Assembly: GCA_903813345.2 (NCBI GenBank) | Contig: CAIIXF020000329.1 | Coordinates: 1-22,981 of the forward strand | DNA length: 22,981 nt | Direction: 5' to 3' | Source: Owenia fusiformis | Lineage: Eukaryota; Annelida; Polychaeta; Sabellida; Oweniidae | Shown: in pieces, positions 1-9,290 of the stretch | Position numbering within the stretch: the stretch's first letter is position 1 | How the letters are laid out: each line of letters starts with the position of its first letter | Made by a program: the position numbers and the translations under genes | Notes under the pieces: generated by a model | The model's input: the letters and a program-made list of their open reading frames with translations, nothing else | Database searches by the model: none | What the model was told of the DNA's origin: nothing

Positions 1-54
1 GAACCACACAACCAAACGCTGCGGAAATGATCCAGAAGGCAGACAACTGCCTAT

Positions 55-133
55 TCAATGTACACGAAGTCCATTCGGTGTAATGCCACTATGCTGCACT
101 AAGCCACTACTGACCAGGAATGCAACTAGGGAA
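55..133 (-). CDS. Possible terminal exon of the minus gene (weak)
   Basis: On the minus strand a good acceptor (GGCTTCTCTGCAG) is followed by an open phase-2-compatible stretch of 25 codons ending in TGA (57-55). It would add SLVAFLVSSGLVQHSGITP and so on. A second candidate is an acceptor at 2207-2205 followed by a short A-rich frame ending in TAA. Neither has independent support and the intron would be very long. Confidence 0.18.
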
Positions 134-1599
134 CTGCAGAGAAGCCAAGGTAGCCTACTTTCTTTAGTCAATCTCCAAAATTTTAAGATGAAACAGCAAC
201 CACACAGTATGCCTACATGCTGATGGCAATGCCAGTATTATTATAGACAACGTATTATCAGAGTTGATGCTCTTGTGAATATGATACTGCAAATCAATTT
301 CTTCAAGAGGCAACGGTTTTATTTTCTTCAATTCCCTAGAGTAACAGAAATACTATTGGTGAATGAGTTGAAATATGAGTTCCCATTATTGGAGAGTGCT
401 CAATTCATTGTCGTATCCAAATTCCATTCTTTACCATCCCATGCATTTGATAGAATCTGGAACTGAATCAAAAGTGAAGAATAATTTTTCCCAACAAAGA
501 TATGGGAGAGTATAATTACACTTACTGCTAAGAGTAATCACTATCTGCTTCGCAATCTCATAATGGATGTCCACAGTGTGGTTGAAGAGGTAAATAACAT
601 AGGGAGGTGGCAATGATTTTCAATATGGAGTCTTAACAATTAATATTACACAATGGCTATAATTTCAAGTAAGATTAACCTCCGTTGGAAATTAAGATGA
701 AATTCCAAATTCACCTGATTCAAAGTGTGCGTCATCTGGCATCTTGTTAAGTTCGTTCATCAAGCAGGCATTGATGGTTCTTTTTTAAAACTCATGTTGC
801 TAAAGTATTTTATGTGGAAAGGACGCTGTATTTTTATTACTTGGTACAAATGATGCATCGTCTCAAGTTTTCTTCTCCCAACACACGAACAAATAGCCGA
901 ATTGACAAATGAAGGACAAAATATGACTACTAGGAAGGTACAGCTGGACAGAATGGACGTGACGCACTCCTATACCTACACTGTTGACACATATGATCGG
1001 ACTACCGGAAATTCTACCAGAAGGACAGTGACCGAGGTACATGCCAGACATCAGAATGATTGTGATTTTAAACCGTATTGTGAGTCGAGAATTGTGGCCT
1101 TACTAGAATCAACTTACATACATATCTACTATTCATATTGACAAATCCCCATCCATGTCATTTTAACAGGTCTCTTCATTTCTTTACACCAGTTTTTCAA
1201 ATATTTAATTCCTATGTTTTTACTTCTTTTGTATACTTTCTACTTTAGCATCTATTGTTTAAACCAGTTTTACATGTTTGCATGCCGAGTTTGTTTTATG
1301 TTATGTTTTGTGTTCCATTATATGGTTTACACATGCACTCAACTGAGTTGGGGTATTGTCCTTTACTAGTTAGTGTTGCCTACAGTTTGTGACTGTACAT
1401 ACACAGAGTATTTCTATAGATATTTTAACATTTTAACTACATCTACTGTTATATTTGATTGCCACCCACGGGCCTTCCACTCGCCCCATTACATTTAGAC
1501 CCCTATAACTTTTTAATGGTTAAAGCTACAACTCTGGGAATGGTTTCATTGATTTTCTCAGCCAATTTTACATATGTATGGATTTTTTCAGATTTTTTG
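134..1599. other. No confident gene
   Basis: AT-rich sequence. Plus frame 2 is open from base 2 to 590 except for stops near 221, 464 and 482, and includes a spliceable-looking stretch at 500-589 (acceptor CCCAACAAAG, donor GAG|GTAAAT). A further open stretch lies at 902-1141. Neither peptide resembles a family I know. Confidence 0.3.
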
Positions 1600-1960
1600 G
1601 GGCATTTTTTAAAAAACCTCTGTGGTCCCTATTACAAGAAGAAGTTAAAGGTACAGAACTTTGGCATCCATTCTTCAACCATGAAGATGCTTTGTGCAAA
1701 TCTAAGGCCAGAAACCGAGGGGGGCAAGGGAGCTAACAAAATTATCAAATGTATTGACGATGTATTGGCTTCTAAATAACCATTACGACTTTAATCAGGA
1801 TGGGTATAGGAAAATAAGAGAAGTTGAAAGATTACAAGTTCTACAAACAATTAGAAACTCTTTAGGAAATGTGAAAAGATTTGAATTCACAAATTTTGAT
1901 GCATTGATTGTGTGTGAACTGGTGTCTCCAGCCTGGTGGAAGAGAAGATATTGCTAGCAA
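1600..1960 (+). pseudogene. Frameshifted remnant of a transposase-like protein
   Basis: Frame 1 at about 1610-1775 reads YYKKKLKVQNFGIHSSTMKM and ends NKIIKCIDDVL. This pattern (yyKr-L...NfGIH......RG/GkG-nEi-sC---yl) recalls a widespread uncharacterised invertebrate transposase-like family. The reading then moves to frame 2 (HYDFNQDGYRKIREVERLQV, stop at 1957), and a third frame continues with PGGREDIASKRYSTLVRR before a stop. Three overlapping frames suggest decay by small indels. The family link is from memory and tentative. Confidence 0.33.
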
Positions 1961-2600
1961 AAGGTACAGTACATTGGTAAGAAGGGTAAAAGATAATGTA
2001 AAATGACAGGTAGAACTTGTCGATTGAATATTTTTAGCAAAGCATTTTAACTTATTAATAATTGTTACTCTTTCATCTCTCATCTAAGGGATTTTAAGAT
2101 ATTTTCAAAGCATAGTTTTATAGTCTCATGGAGTGAAGCTATGTTATTGGTTTATTATTATTTCAAGATTTTTTGAAATGTTTTTCATTTTTTTCATTGT
2201 CATCCTGTTATAAAATTGAAAAAAAAATGTATCAGTGTATTAACCTTGTTCAATAATTATTCAGGAAAAGCAGAAATTCATAGATGCCAGAATGTCAACA
2301 ATTATGTCAGTGTTGGTATTTTTTAGGTACCCACTGGTGTCAGGACTGCAAAAGTCATTAGGCGTCCAACTTTGGCGACACGGATGTGATTCACAAGTAT
2401 GCCATGATATTCTCTATTATTGAGTCAAAAACACTAGTGGTGACACTTTTTGTATGCATAATTTCAGAAAATCATTAAAATTTTAACAGCAAACAAACAT
2501 GTAGCAGCAAAGATACAAAACAGTGGACGTTTGCTTTGATAGTTAGTAATATCTTAGTATCACTTTATAAACATATATCATTTGTACATTTCATTTTTAG
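1961..2600. other. No gene seen
   Basis: AT-rich spacer. It holds one acceptor-like site (GGTATTTTTTAG, ends 2327) followed by a 20-codon open stretch, which is too little to call. Confidence 0.3.
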
Positions 2601-2761
2601 TTGAATATCTTTTGTCAAAATGTAATCTGTCATTTAAAGCTACAAGGAGTCAAGTGTCGGCTTTAGAGGAGCTCTACCAAGGCAAGGATATTGTAGCAGT
2701 TCTCGCCACTGGGAGTGGGAAAAGTTTAATTTATATTCTGTTCCCCATTCTCTAAGACATG
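2601..2761 (+). pseudogene. RecQ-like helicase exon with Walker A motif and an in-frame stop
   Basis: Between acceptor TTTCATTTTTAG and donor ATG|GTAAGT lies an open stretch reading SFKATRSQVSALEELYQGKD then VLATGSGKSLIYILFPIL. This is the Q-motif region and Walker A (x-T-G-S-G-K-S) of RecQ-like DNA helicases, ATP-dependent 3'-5' unwinding enzymes. A TAA at 2753-2755, three codons before the donor, interrupts it. No other helicase exon was found downstream on this strand, so it is probably an orphan exon of a decayed copy. Upstream exons could lie outside the window. Confidence 0.6.
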
Positions 2762-2857
2762 GTAAGTAACCAATCATGTCCATTGAAATATTTTTTGTAC
2801 GTCCTACTGTAGTATAGCAACTGCCATTTTGGGAAATAGATCTACAGGCCAGTTTTT

Positions 2858-2931
2858 AGGAGTTGTATACGCTATCCAGGAGTTGTATATCGTTCTCAGG
2901 AGTTGTATATCGTTCTCAGGAGTTGTATACG
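2858..2931 (+). repeat. 20-bp tandem repeat, about four copies
   Basis: AGGAGTTGTATA recurs at 2858, 2878, 2898 and 2918, a 20-bp period. The two central units are identical (AGGAGTTGTATATCGTTCTC). Confidence 0.8.
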
Positions 2932-3253
2932 ATGAGTGTTGGTTTTATATTGCAGTTATACAATGCTATTAATACAATCATATAAAGCACTTAGGGTGGG
3001 ATAATTAATAATATAATGGGTACACATTCGATTTGATTTGTGACTTTATTATTTTTATTATTTTTTACTATTATATATTCAGCATTTTTATACAGTTGCA
3101 TTTTGACATTTAAATCAAATATTTGATTAGAATTATATCTCAATTATTTTTTCAGATACGGGTTTAAATTTAACGTTGCCATGATGTTTGGAAAGAACCA
3201 TTTGGTTTTTATAAACTTCTCTGTACTGGCCCTTAAATATTGATTATGCTAAC

Positions 3254-3360
3254 CTATCAAGTCTTTCTTTGGACTTCCCAAACAGGTCTACAGGGTTTGC
3301 CCCCTTGCTCTTCCTGCCATCTATAACTCCGAAGAGTTTGAACTGTCTGGCTGTTGTAAT
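3254..3360 (-). CDS. Minus gene exon 6 (not terminal)
   Basis: Acceptor TGTCTTTTTTCAG and donor AG|GTTAGC, 35 codons plus 2 nt. The peptide includes ARQFKLFGVIDGRKSKG. Phase 2 at the donor means at least one more exon lies further left. Confidence 0.62.
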
Positions 3361-6300
3361 CTGAAAAAAGACAAATTGAGAGACAAATGTACATAATTAT
3401 CATTATTATCCCACCGAAGGAAGTTAGATGAAGATATAGAAAGCCGTCCGTCCATCCGTCCATTCGTCCGTTTGTCCGTCTGTCCGAACAATAAATGAAA
3501 TACCGGTTGCTGGATTCGGTTCAAAATTTATAGTCTAATGCCGGTGTAGAACCTCTGACCTCTTATCAATTTTCAATATGGCGACTCAATTCAAAATGCA
3601 CGCCATTTTTTGTAAAAAATTAAATCTTTGATAACTCAAATTTTATATGCTGATGCCTCAGGACAATAGAGCTTTGTTGAAGAAGACATTTTGATGATGG
3701 CCACTAAATTTCAAAATGGCAGCCATTTTTCATAAAAAATTGTAATCTTTGAAAACTCAAGTACCAGTTGGCGGATTTGGTTCAAATTGATTATATGCTG
3801 GTACCTAGGAACACAGGATATCTGTTAAAGAAAGAATTTTCAAGATGGCGGCTGAATTTCAAAATGTTCGCCATTCTTTGTAACAGAACATAATCTTTGA
3901 TAATTCCCATACCAGTTCATGGAATTGGTTCAAATTTTATATGTAGATGCCCAGAGACATGGGAGCTCCACTCAAGAAGACATTTTCGAGATGGCTACCA
4001 AATTTTAAAATGGCCACCATTTTTCTTAAAAAAATAATCTTTGATATCTCAATTACCAGTTGACGGATTTGGTTCAAGGGACAAAGGAGGGCTCTGCTCA
4101 AGAAGAAATTCTAAGATGGCACCTGAATTTAAAAATTGCGACCATTTTTTTGTAAAAAACATTATCTATCTGTTGATAACTCATATTCCAGTTGACGCAA
4201 TTAGTTTAGAAGAAATTTTCAAGATGGCCGCTCATAAAATCATTTTTGTTCTGTGGGATTCGCTATATCGTGGAGTTTCTGTTTTCTAGTTTATTGCTAG
4301 GTTTGTAATTAGACTTGTTGATTTACAAATTACTACACATTAAGTCCGATTTACCTGAGTTTTTACTCTAATACTTTCCAATACATACTAATACCAATGT
4401 GTTAACAATACACTTACAAGTGCAAGGAGAAGACACTTCTTTCTCTGTAGTGGACCATCCACTGTGGATAGCACATTTGCCATCAATGCACTTGGGGCAA
4501 CCTTCACATTCTCTGCTTTAGACAGTAACTGCAACAAAAATTCAAAAGGTGGTTAAATGACACGAGATAAACTGTTTCAATAATTATCCCATCAAAGGAA
4601 GTTCAGGGAGATATAGAGAATGGCTCCATCCTTATGCTCGTCGGTCTGTCTGGGCAAGTCCAATTTTGTTTATATTTTATAAACATATGTCCCATGGGAA
4701 TTTAAATATACGAAAAGTTTCTTCTGCACTATATTATTTATAAAAACTTCTGAAAAGGTGATGGTGATTGAAATGTGGTAAGGAAAAAATCAAAAATCCC
4801 ATATTATTTTCACATAGGTAAAACCCTTTGTAAAACTCATGATATCCATTGTATTTAGCAAAATTTTGGTCATTGAAAATTGATATCTTCAAAACTAGAA
4901 TTTCAATTCATTCAACTAATTTTGTTAAATTTTAAATATGCCTACTAAGAAGCATATCACACTTTCTTATTACAATTTGACCAATGAGCGGTGATTTTTA
5001 AAAATGTTTAATTTGCCATTCTTGTGTTTTATTTATAGGACTTCACATGTGTATTATTTTCGATTTTTTCAGGCTTCACTCAGTAGAAACACCTAGAATT
5101 TATTTTATTTTTTTGAAGAACATTTTATTGAAATTGTTTTTACTCTCTTGCTTAGAACAGTTGTAACTCATTTAGTCATTACTGATGAGTTATCTTTATA
5201 TGAAGGTGTACTATTTTAATGTTTGCCTTAACACAAAAGAGTCTATTATATAAGTTTGAAATGTTATGCATTTAAAGGAGAAGTCTCGGTTTGGAGAACA
5301 GTCTCCTGGGCTAATAATTTTTTTATGAAAAATATAGAAATATCAACCAAATTAATTTATGAATATTCAAAAGAGGACATTTAAATCTACAAGATGTAAA
5401 AACATGAAAAGTATCACAATTGTCCGAAGCATGGATAACGTTCCAATTGACCGATTCAATAAAATACAAGTCTCGATTTTGGAGAAAAAAGCTCATCGGT
5501 GTACTGCGCATATAATTTTTTATGAAAAATCTAGAAATATCACCCAAATTTAATTATGACTATTCAAAAGAAGACATTCAAATCTATATGATGTAAAAAA
5601 ATAAAATTTGTCCGAAACACGGGTTACGCTCAATTAGAGTGATGAACTTCGCTCTCCAAACCGAGACTTCTCTTTTTAATGGAGATACCTTGACTTGAAT
5701 AGTCTGCCTCGTGTTCCTGTAGATTGTTTGTACCCTCTGCAAGGCTGGCCTCATCACAGACGTAAAATCTACACCCCTGTTGGCACAGGCATCTCTTATC
5801 TTATTCTAAAATACAAATGGTAACATATTATAGGAATATCCTATATGGTTTTGAAAAAATATCATTTATATCCATATCCATGATTGTTATTGTTAAAAAT
5901 TCATAGGATTTAATAAATGTGATAAAAATATGAGTCATGATAGTGAATAACACATAGTATTTAAGTCAATTGTACATTTTATTTTTAATTTCTAAAGAAA
6001 ACTAAGATAAGACAATTATCATTTCCAATCCATAACCTCTAGTTTAGTTAATGATAAATGTTGTTCTTACGACAATCTCCGGAGTCTTTGGGTCATCGGG
6101 AGATGCTGAGAACTCCTCCCTGGCGATTCTCTTTAAGTCAATCTGTAAATATAAAGTAATAGGATATGTATTCATTGTTTTATTTGATACGGATGGTAGT
6201 GCAATAAGAGCATTGGAGTGTAATATAATTGTACTTGCATAGATAGTCGATTCCTTGCATTTTATATATATTTATTGGTTATTTCTGTATTTATATTACA

Positions 6301-6937
6301 ACTGGTATCTATTGGCCACTTGAGTGTTTCACAAAACACAAGATAAAATGTTTACATGGTTTAGTGGTTTTGGATGAGAGAAACTATTAAAGTGACGATA
6401 TATTCGTTGATGGAGATATGTGTTCTGATCTGAACTTTGAGGTCTATTAGAAGTCTATGCTTTTTAATTTTAACAAATTCTAACCTCTATGGTGTCCATG
6501 GGACTTGGCCCCATCCGGCTCTCAATTCTGGTCATCTTTTTTTCTAGCTCAACCTGCCTTCTTTGCACACTTACTAAAGTTGAAGTGATATTGTCTGTAA
6601 AGTAAAACGAGACACAAAATTGAAGTATTATTTTAACGTAAGGTATAAAGATTAAAATATCATTTATTTAGAGTTTACCTACTTTAATTACCGATATCAA
6701 ATTTTTGTCTATGTGAATTTAGCATCTACTAGCAAATTGTCAAATACACACCCATTATATTTTTCAAATATTAGTCATTCATATGATCATTATTGAGCAT
6801 TGCTGATGTCAAATCTTACCCAGCTTATTCATAACGTCTTTAAGGGTGACACTGTTATATTCTTCAATGTTGTCATTTATTACATCATTGAGCTCCTGGC
6901 TCTGGCTGAATAGTTCCTGAGATGACACTTGTGACAT
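3254..6937 (-). CDS. Unrecognised multi-exon gene with coiled-coil N-terminus (six exons seen, 3' end unresolved)
   Basis: Six minus-strand exons with good GT-AG borders link in matching phases (1, 0, 0, 0, 0, then 2 at the open end) into at least 211 stop-free residues. Exon 1 begins with ATG directly after an acceptor, so upstream exons or an untranslated leader are likely. Residues about 1-75 are Gln/Glu/Ser-rich and contain a likely coiled coil (VSVQRRQVELEKKMTRIE). The rest is basic and mostly helical, with ANRGVDFTSVMRPALQRV, PSALMANVLSTVDGPLQRKK and ANPVDLFGKSKERLD. I do not recognise the family and see no enzyme motif. It lies head-to-head with the transposase-like gene, about 2.35 kb between start codons, so shared control or a two-gene element is possible. 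Exon-intron structure is well supported; function is unknown. Confidence 0.65.
3409..4289 (+). mobile_element. Complete Helitron-like non-autonomous element (copy 1)
   Basis: It begins A|TCCCACCGAAGGAAGTT and ends TCTGTTTTCTAG|T, giving the 5'-TC and 3'-CTRR ends and A/T insertion context of Helitrons. A degraded hairpin lies just before the end; better-preserved copies show it clearly. A GTCC-rich stretch near the 5' end is followed by about five tandem units of 110-147 bp. No protein is encoded. It lies in the intron between minus-gene exons 5 and 6. The structure resembles bivalve 'pearl'-type elements. Confidence 0.65.
3505..4240 (+). repeat. Internal tandem array of the Helitron-like element
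   Basis: Diverged units each carry 'ATCTTTGATAACTCA', 'CCAGTTGACGGATTTGGTTC', an AAGATGGC box and an AAAATGGC.GCCATTTTT near-palindrome. ATGGC boxes fall near 3576, 3702, 3845, 3992, 4112 and 4221. Confidence 0.7.
4418..4528 (-). CDS. Minus gene exon 5
   Basis: Acceptor TTTTTGTTGCAG and donor CTT|GTAAGT, 37 codons, phase 0, with SKAENVKVAPSALMANVL. Confidence 0.66.
4587..4680 (+). mobile_element. Helitron-like 5' end fragment (copy 2)
   Basis: A|TCCCATCAAAGGAAGTT, then GATATAGAGAA and a GTCTGTCTGG stretch, match the start of copy 1. No 3' end with CTAG and hairpin follows, so it is truncated. Confidence 0.5.
4681..5271. other. Intron sequence, nothing recognised
   Basis: AT-rich part of the intron between minus-gene exons 4 and 5. 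No open frames, inverted repeats or family-like sequence were found. Confidence 0.4.
5276..5675. mobile_element. 400-bp MITE with TTAA target duplication
   Basis: TTAA at 5272-5275 and 5676-5679 flank inverted ends that share GAGAAGTCTCGGTTTGGAGA. TTAA duplications are typical of piggyBac and Kolobok superfamilies; the AG-rich ends fit Kolobok somewhat better. Internally about 200 bp is duplicated: a 5' end-like motif returns near 5470, and the ATAATTTTTTATGAAAAAT segment is at about 5310 and 5511. No coding capacity. Confidence 0.72.
5689..5805 (-). CDS. Minus gene exon 4
   Basis: Acceptor TTGTATTTTAG and donor AAG|GTATCT, 39 codons, phase 0, rich in Arg and helical. A TTAA MITE ends 9 nt outside its donor side. 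Confidence 0.66.
6071..6142 (-). CDS. Minus gene exon 3
   Basis: Acceptor TATATTTACAG and donor GTC|GTAAGA, 24 codons, phase 0. The peptide contains IDLKRIAREEFSASPDDPK. Confidence 0.65.
6485..6594 (-). CDS. Minus gene exon 2: coiled-coil segment
   Basis: Acceptor TACTTTACAG and donor GAG|GTTAGA, phase 1 in and phase 0 out, 36 full codons. SVQRRQVELEKKMTRIESRM shows heptad-like spacing of V, V, L, M and I. Confidence 0.65.
6820..6937 (-). CDS. Minus gene exon 1 (contains ATG)
   Basis: Reading leftwards, acceptor TATATTTTTAG is followed at once by ATG (6937-6935), then 39 codons plus 1 nt to donor G|GTAAGA. It begins MSQVSSQELFSQSQELNDV. If the ATG is not the start, the frame may enter from an upstream exon. 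Confidence 0.63.
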
Positions 6938-7039
6938 CTAAAAATATACAGTGATAATGAATAGTGAATATTTCCAAAGATATGTTTAACTGGGTACAGC
7001 ATGTACAGTACATATTTTATATATTTGGAACAAAAGGAC

Positions 7040-7975
7040 ATACTACACATGTAATAGGTAGGATGATATATTAGAGATGGAATTGGAGGACATGCTACTA
7101 ATGGAATAGAAGTATGAGGACATTAATGCAGATGGAATAAAGAGGGGGGGAGTAATGGGCATACTACATATGGAATAGGAATAGGATGACATATCAACCT
7201 CAGAAATATGTGGAACTGGGGAATAAGAGGACATCACATGTGGAACTTGGGAATAAGATTATATCACAGGTGGAAGTTGGGAATAGGATTATATCACAGG
7301 TGGAACTGGGGAATAAGAGGACATCACAAGTGGAACTTGGGATTAGAATAACATCACATGTGGAACTTGGGAATAGGATTATATCACAGGTGGAACTTGG
7401 GAATATGATTATATCACAGGTGGAACTGGGGAATAGAATTACATCACAGGTGGAACTTGGGAATAGAATTACATCACAGGTGGAACTTGGGAATAGGATT
7501 ATATCACAGGTGGAACTTGGGATTAGAATAACATCACAGGTGGAACTTGGGATTAGAATAACATCACAGGTGGGACTGGGGAATAAGAGGACATCACAGG
7601 TGGAACTTGGGAATAGGATTATATCACAGGTGGAACTTGGGAATATGATTATATCACAGGTGGAACTGGGGAATAGAATTACATCACAGGTGGAACTTGG
7701 AAATAGAATTACATCACAGGTGGAACTTGGGAATAGGATTATATCACAGGTGGAACTGGGGAATAGAAGTACATCACAGGTGGAACTTGGGAATAGGATT
7801 ATATCACAGTTGGAACTGGGGAATAGGATTATATCACAGGTGGAACTGAGAAGTAGAAGTACATCACAGGTGGAACTTGGGATTAGAATAACATCACAGG
7901 TGGAACTTGGGATTAGAATAACATCACAGGTGGGACTGGGGAATAAGAGGACATCACAGGTGGAACTTTGGAATA
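7040..7975 (+). repeat. 30-bp minisatellite, about 30 copies
   Basis: The unit is ACATCACAGGTGGAACTTGG plus GAATAGAATT. The left edge is degenerate and the core from about 7190 is regular. Variant units (for example gaataagagg at 7311, 7581 and 7941) recur at multiples of 30 bp, and a block of nine units is duplicated, so there is higher-order structure. Because the period is a multiple of three, 7186-8049 stays open for 287 codons, but I judge this not to be a gene. Confidence 0.9.
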
Positions 7976-7978
7976 TAT

Positions 7979-8310
7979 TTGGAATTATATTTGGATTATA
8001 TTACATACGGTACATTACATACCCACAAAATAAGGAAACCACAGACTAGACTGGAACTAAGAAAGAATGCCTTCAGTACTAGGATTGTAAACAACTGGAA
8101 CTCTCTACCCAAGGATGTTATTGATGCCCCCTCAGTTTCCCACTTCAAGACCCTCTTAGACAGGACGTGGCACTCAGATATATACAATAGTCACTAGTGA
8201 GCAATAGCACTTTCCCTATCCCTAGTCAGTTAAATAAACTAAGCTTAGTACAGATGGGAGAACATTACGGCTGTAGCCTCGAAACCCTCCTAATGATGAT
8301 GATGATGATC
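7979..8310 (+). mobile_element. 5'-truncated LINE 3' end (CR1/Jockey-like ORF2 C-terminus)
   Basis: The frame ending at 8197 reads RLELRKNAFSTRIVNNWNSL then PKDVIDAPSVSHFKTLLDR. This is the typical 'R.nfFs.RVvn.WNsLP..vV.a.sv..FK..LD' tail of CR1-like and related non-LTR ORF2 proteins. About 100 bp of 3' UTR follows and ends in six ATG/GAT triplets (8292-8310), a simple-repeat tail like that of CR1-type elements. Only the last 70 or so codons remain. Confidence 0.72.
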
Positions 8311-9290
8311 ATTGATCACCTACAGCCTGTCACAGCCAAGCCAGGGAAGTCCAGCTTGCCTATGAATGAAAAGATTAGAACCACGGTAAGGTAGGCTAAG
8401 TCTAAGCTTACATAAGTTTATTATATTTGACATGTTTGAATAGTTTCAGAAAGTTGAGAAACTCTTCTTTTCCGGTGATGAGGACGTGCACGAAACTTTC
8501 AATATAAAGCCCAGTCTCTTCCGATCAGAAATATTGTCAAATTTCCGCCAATTTCAAAGTAATTTGTTGAAGACCATGTGCTCCACCATGTGCTATTGTT
8601 TGTTTACATTATAAATAGGTCAGTGGGTGGAGAAAACTCGTGAATACAAAGCATTATATTTACCTTGTACCGAATACGATTGTAGAATCAGCCAATGAGC
8701 GCGTCGGTGACCGGTTTACCAACATTATTTGAGATGCGGATCCGCGAGAAAATGTTTTTGTCTCAATCGGAAGCAGAAAATGCAACAAATGTCGCTAATA
8801 TTCACTTGAAAATTATGTTATTTATTCATTTTGATTATAATTAAAGTATATAAACGGCGAGTATCTTCTGAAGCGACGTAAACATTGGACCTATATTCTA
8901 ATAAGTTCGATGACGTCACACCAAACGAAGTGCCATCTTGTTCCTGATTTACGAGATCGAAGAATCAAAATAAATGTTATATTTACAAAATACAATTCAA
9001 AATAGCAATTCACGTTGACAATATATACGGTCAAGGGTAAGTTCAATATCTTTTCTTGTATCAACAGTGAAATTACTGTAAAGTAACTTCCAGGTCACTT
9101 TGTACTTTCTTACCGTGATAGACTGGAAGTTTGTCCCTTTGCATACAAAGAACATACCTTTTAAATGAGTCTGGGATAGTTAGTGGCGCTGTATTTGAGG
9201 TACATGTACTCCCCATGTTAGATCTAGGCCTAGTCCAAATGTAATTAAGCTTAGATCTGTGACACTTTTTAGGTACTGAAGGGAGACACC
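8311..9290. promoter_or_regulatory. Probable divergent promoter region
   Basis: This spacer lies between the two divergent genes and has more CpG than its surroundings. Motifs: CCGCCAAT (about 8556), CCAAT in AGCCAATGAG (8692-8696), a perfect CRE TGACGTCA (8911-8918) and a YY1-like GCCATCTTG (8932-8940). No gene was found inside. Start sites cannot be placed from sequence alone. Confidence 0.35.
8911..8918. promoter_or_regulatory. CRE-like site TGACGTCA
   Basis: A perfect 8-bp CREB/ATF palindrome about 380 bp upstream of the plus-gene ATG and 14 bp from a YY1-like motif. Confidence 0.35.

Noticed and set aside
902-1141. 79-codon plus frame, protein-like in composition
   Set aside because: It starts at TTG, has no recognisable family, lacks a convincing acceptor, and cannot be linked in phase to any other exon.
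2145-2205. Alternative terminal exon of the minus gene (acceptor at 2207-2205, then a Lys/Asn/Ile-rich frame to TAA)
   Set aside because: The peptide is only about 20 residues and comes from A-rich low-complexity sequence, so chance is likely.
3142-3241. Plus-strand exon after acceptor CAATTATTTTTTCAG, as a continuation of the RecQ-like exon
   Set aside because: The phase from the RecQ donor gives an immediate stop, and the open phase reads a peptide unlike RecQ helicase motifs.
3765-4080. GGTTCAAAT strings resembling a tRNA B box
   Set aside because: They recur as part of the Helitron-like internal units, with no A box or cloverleaf around them.
7186-8049. 287-codon open frame of repeated SQVELGNRIT-like units
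   Set aside because: It is the translation of a 30-bp minisatellite whose period is a multiple of three. The open frame follows from that, and there is no start context or neighbouring exon.
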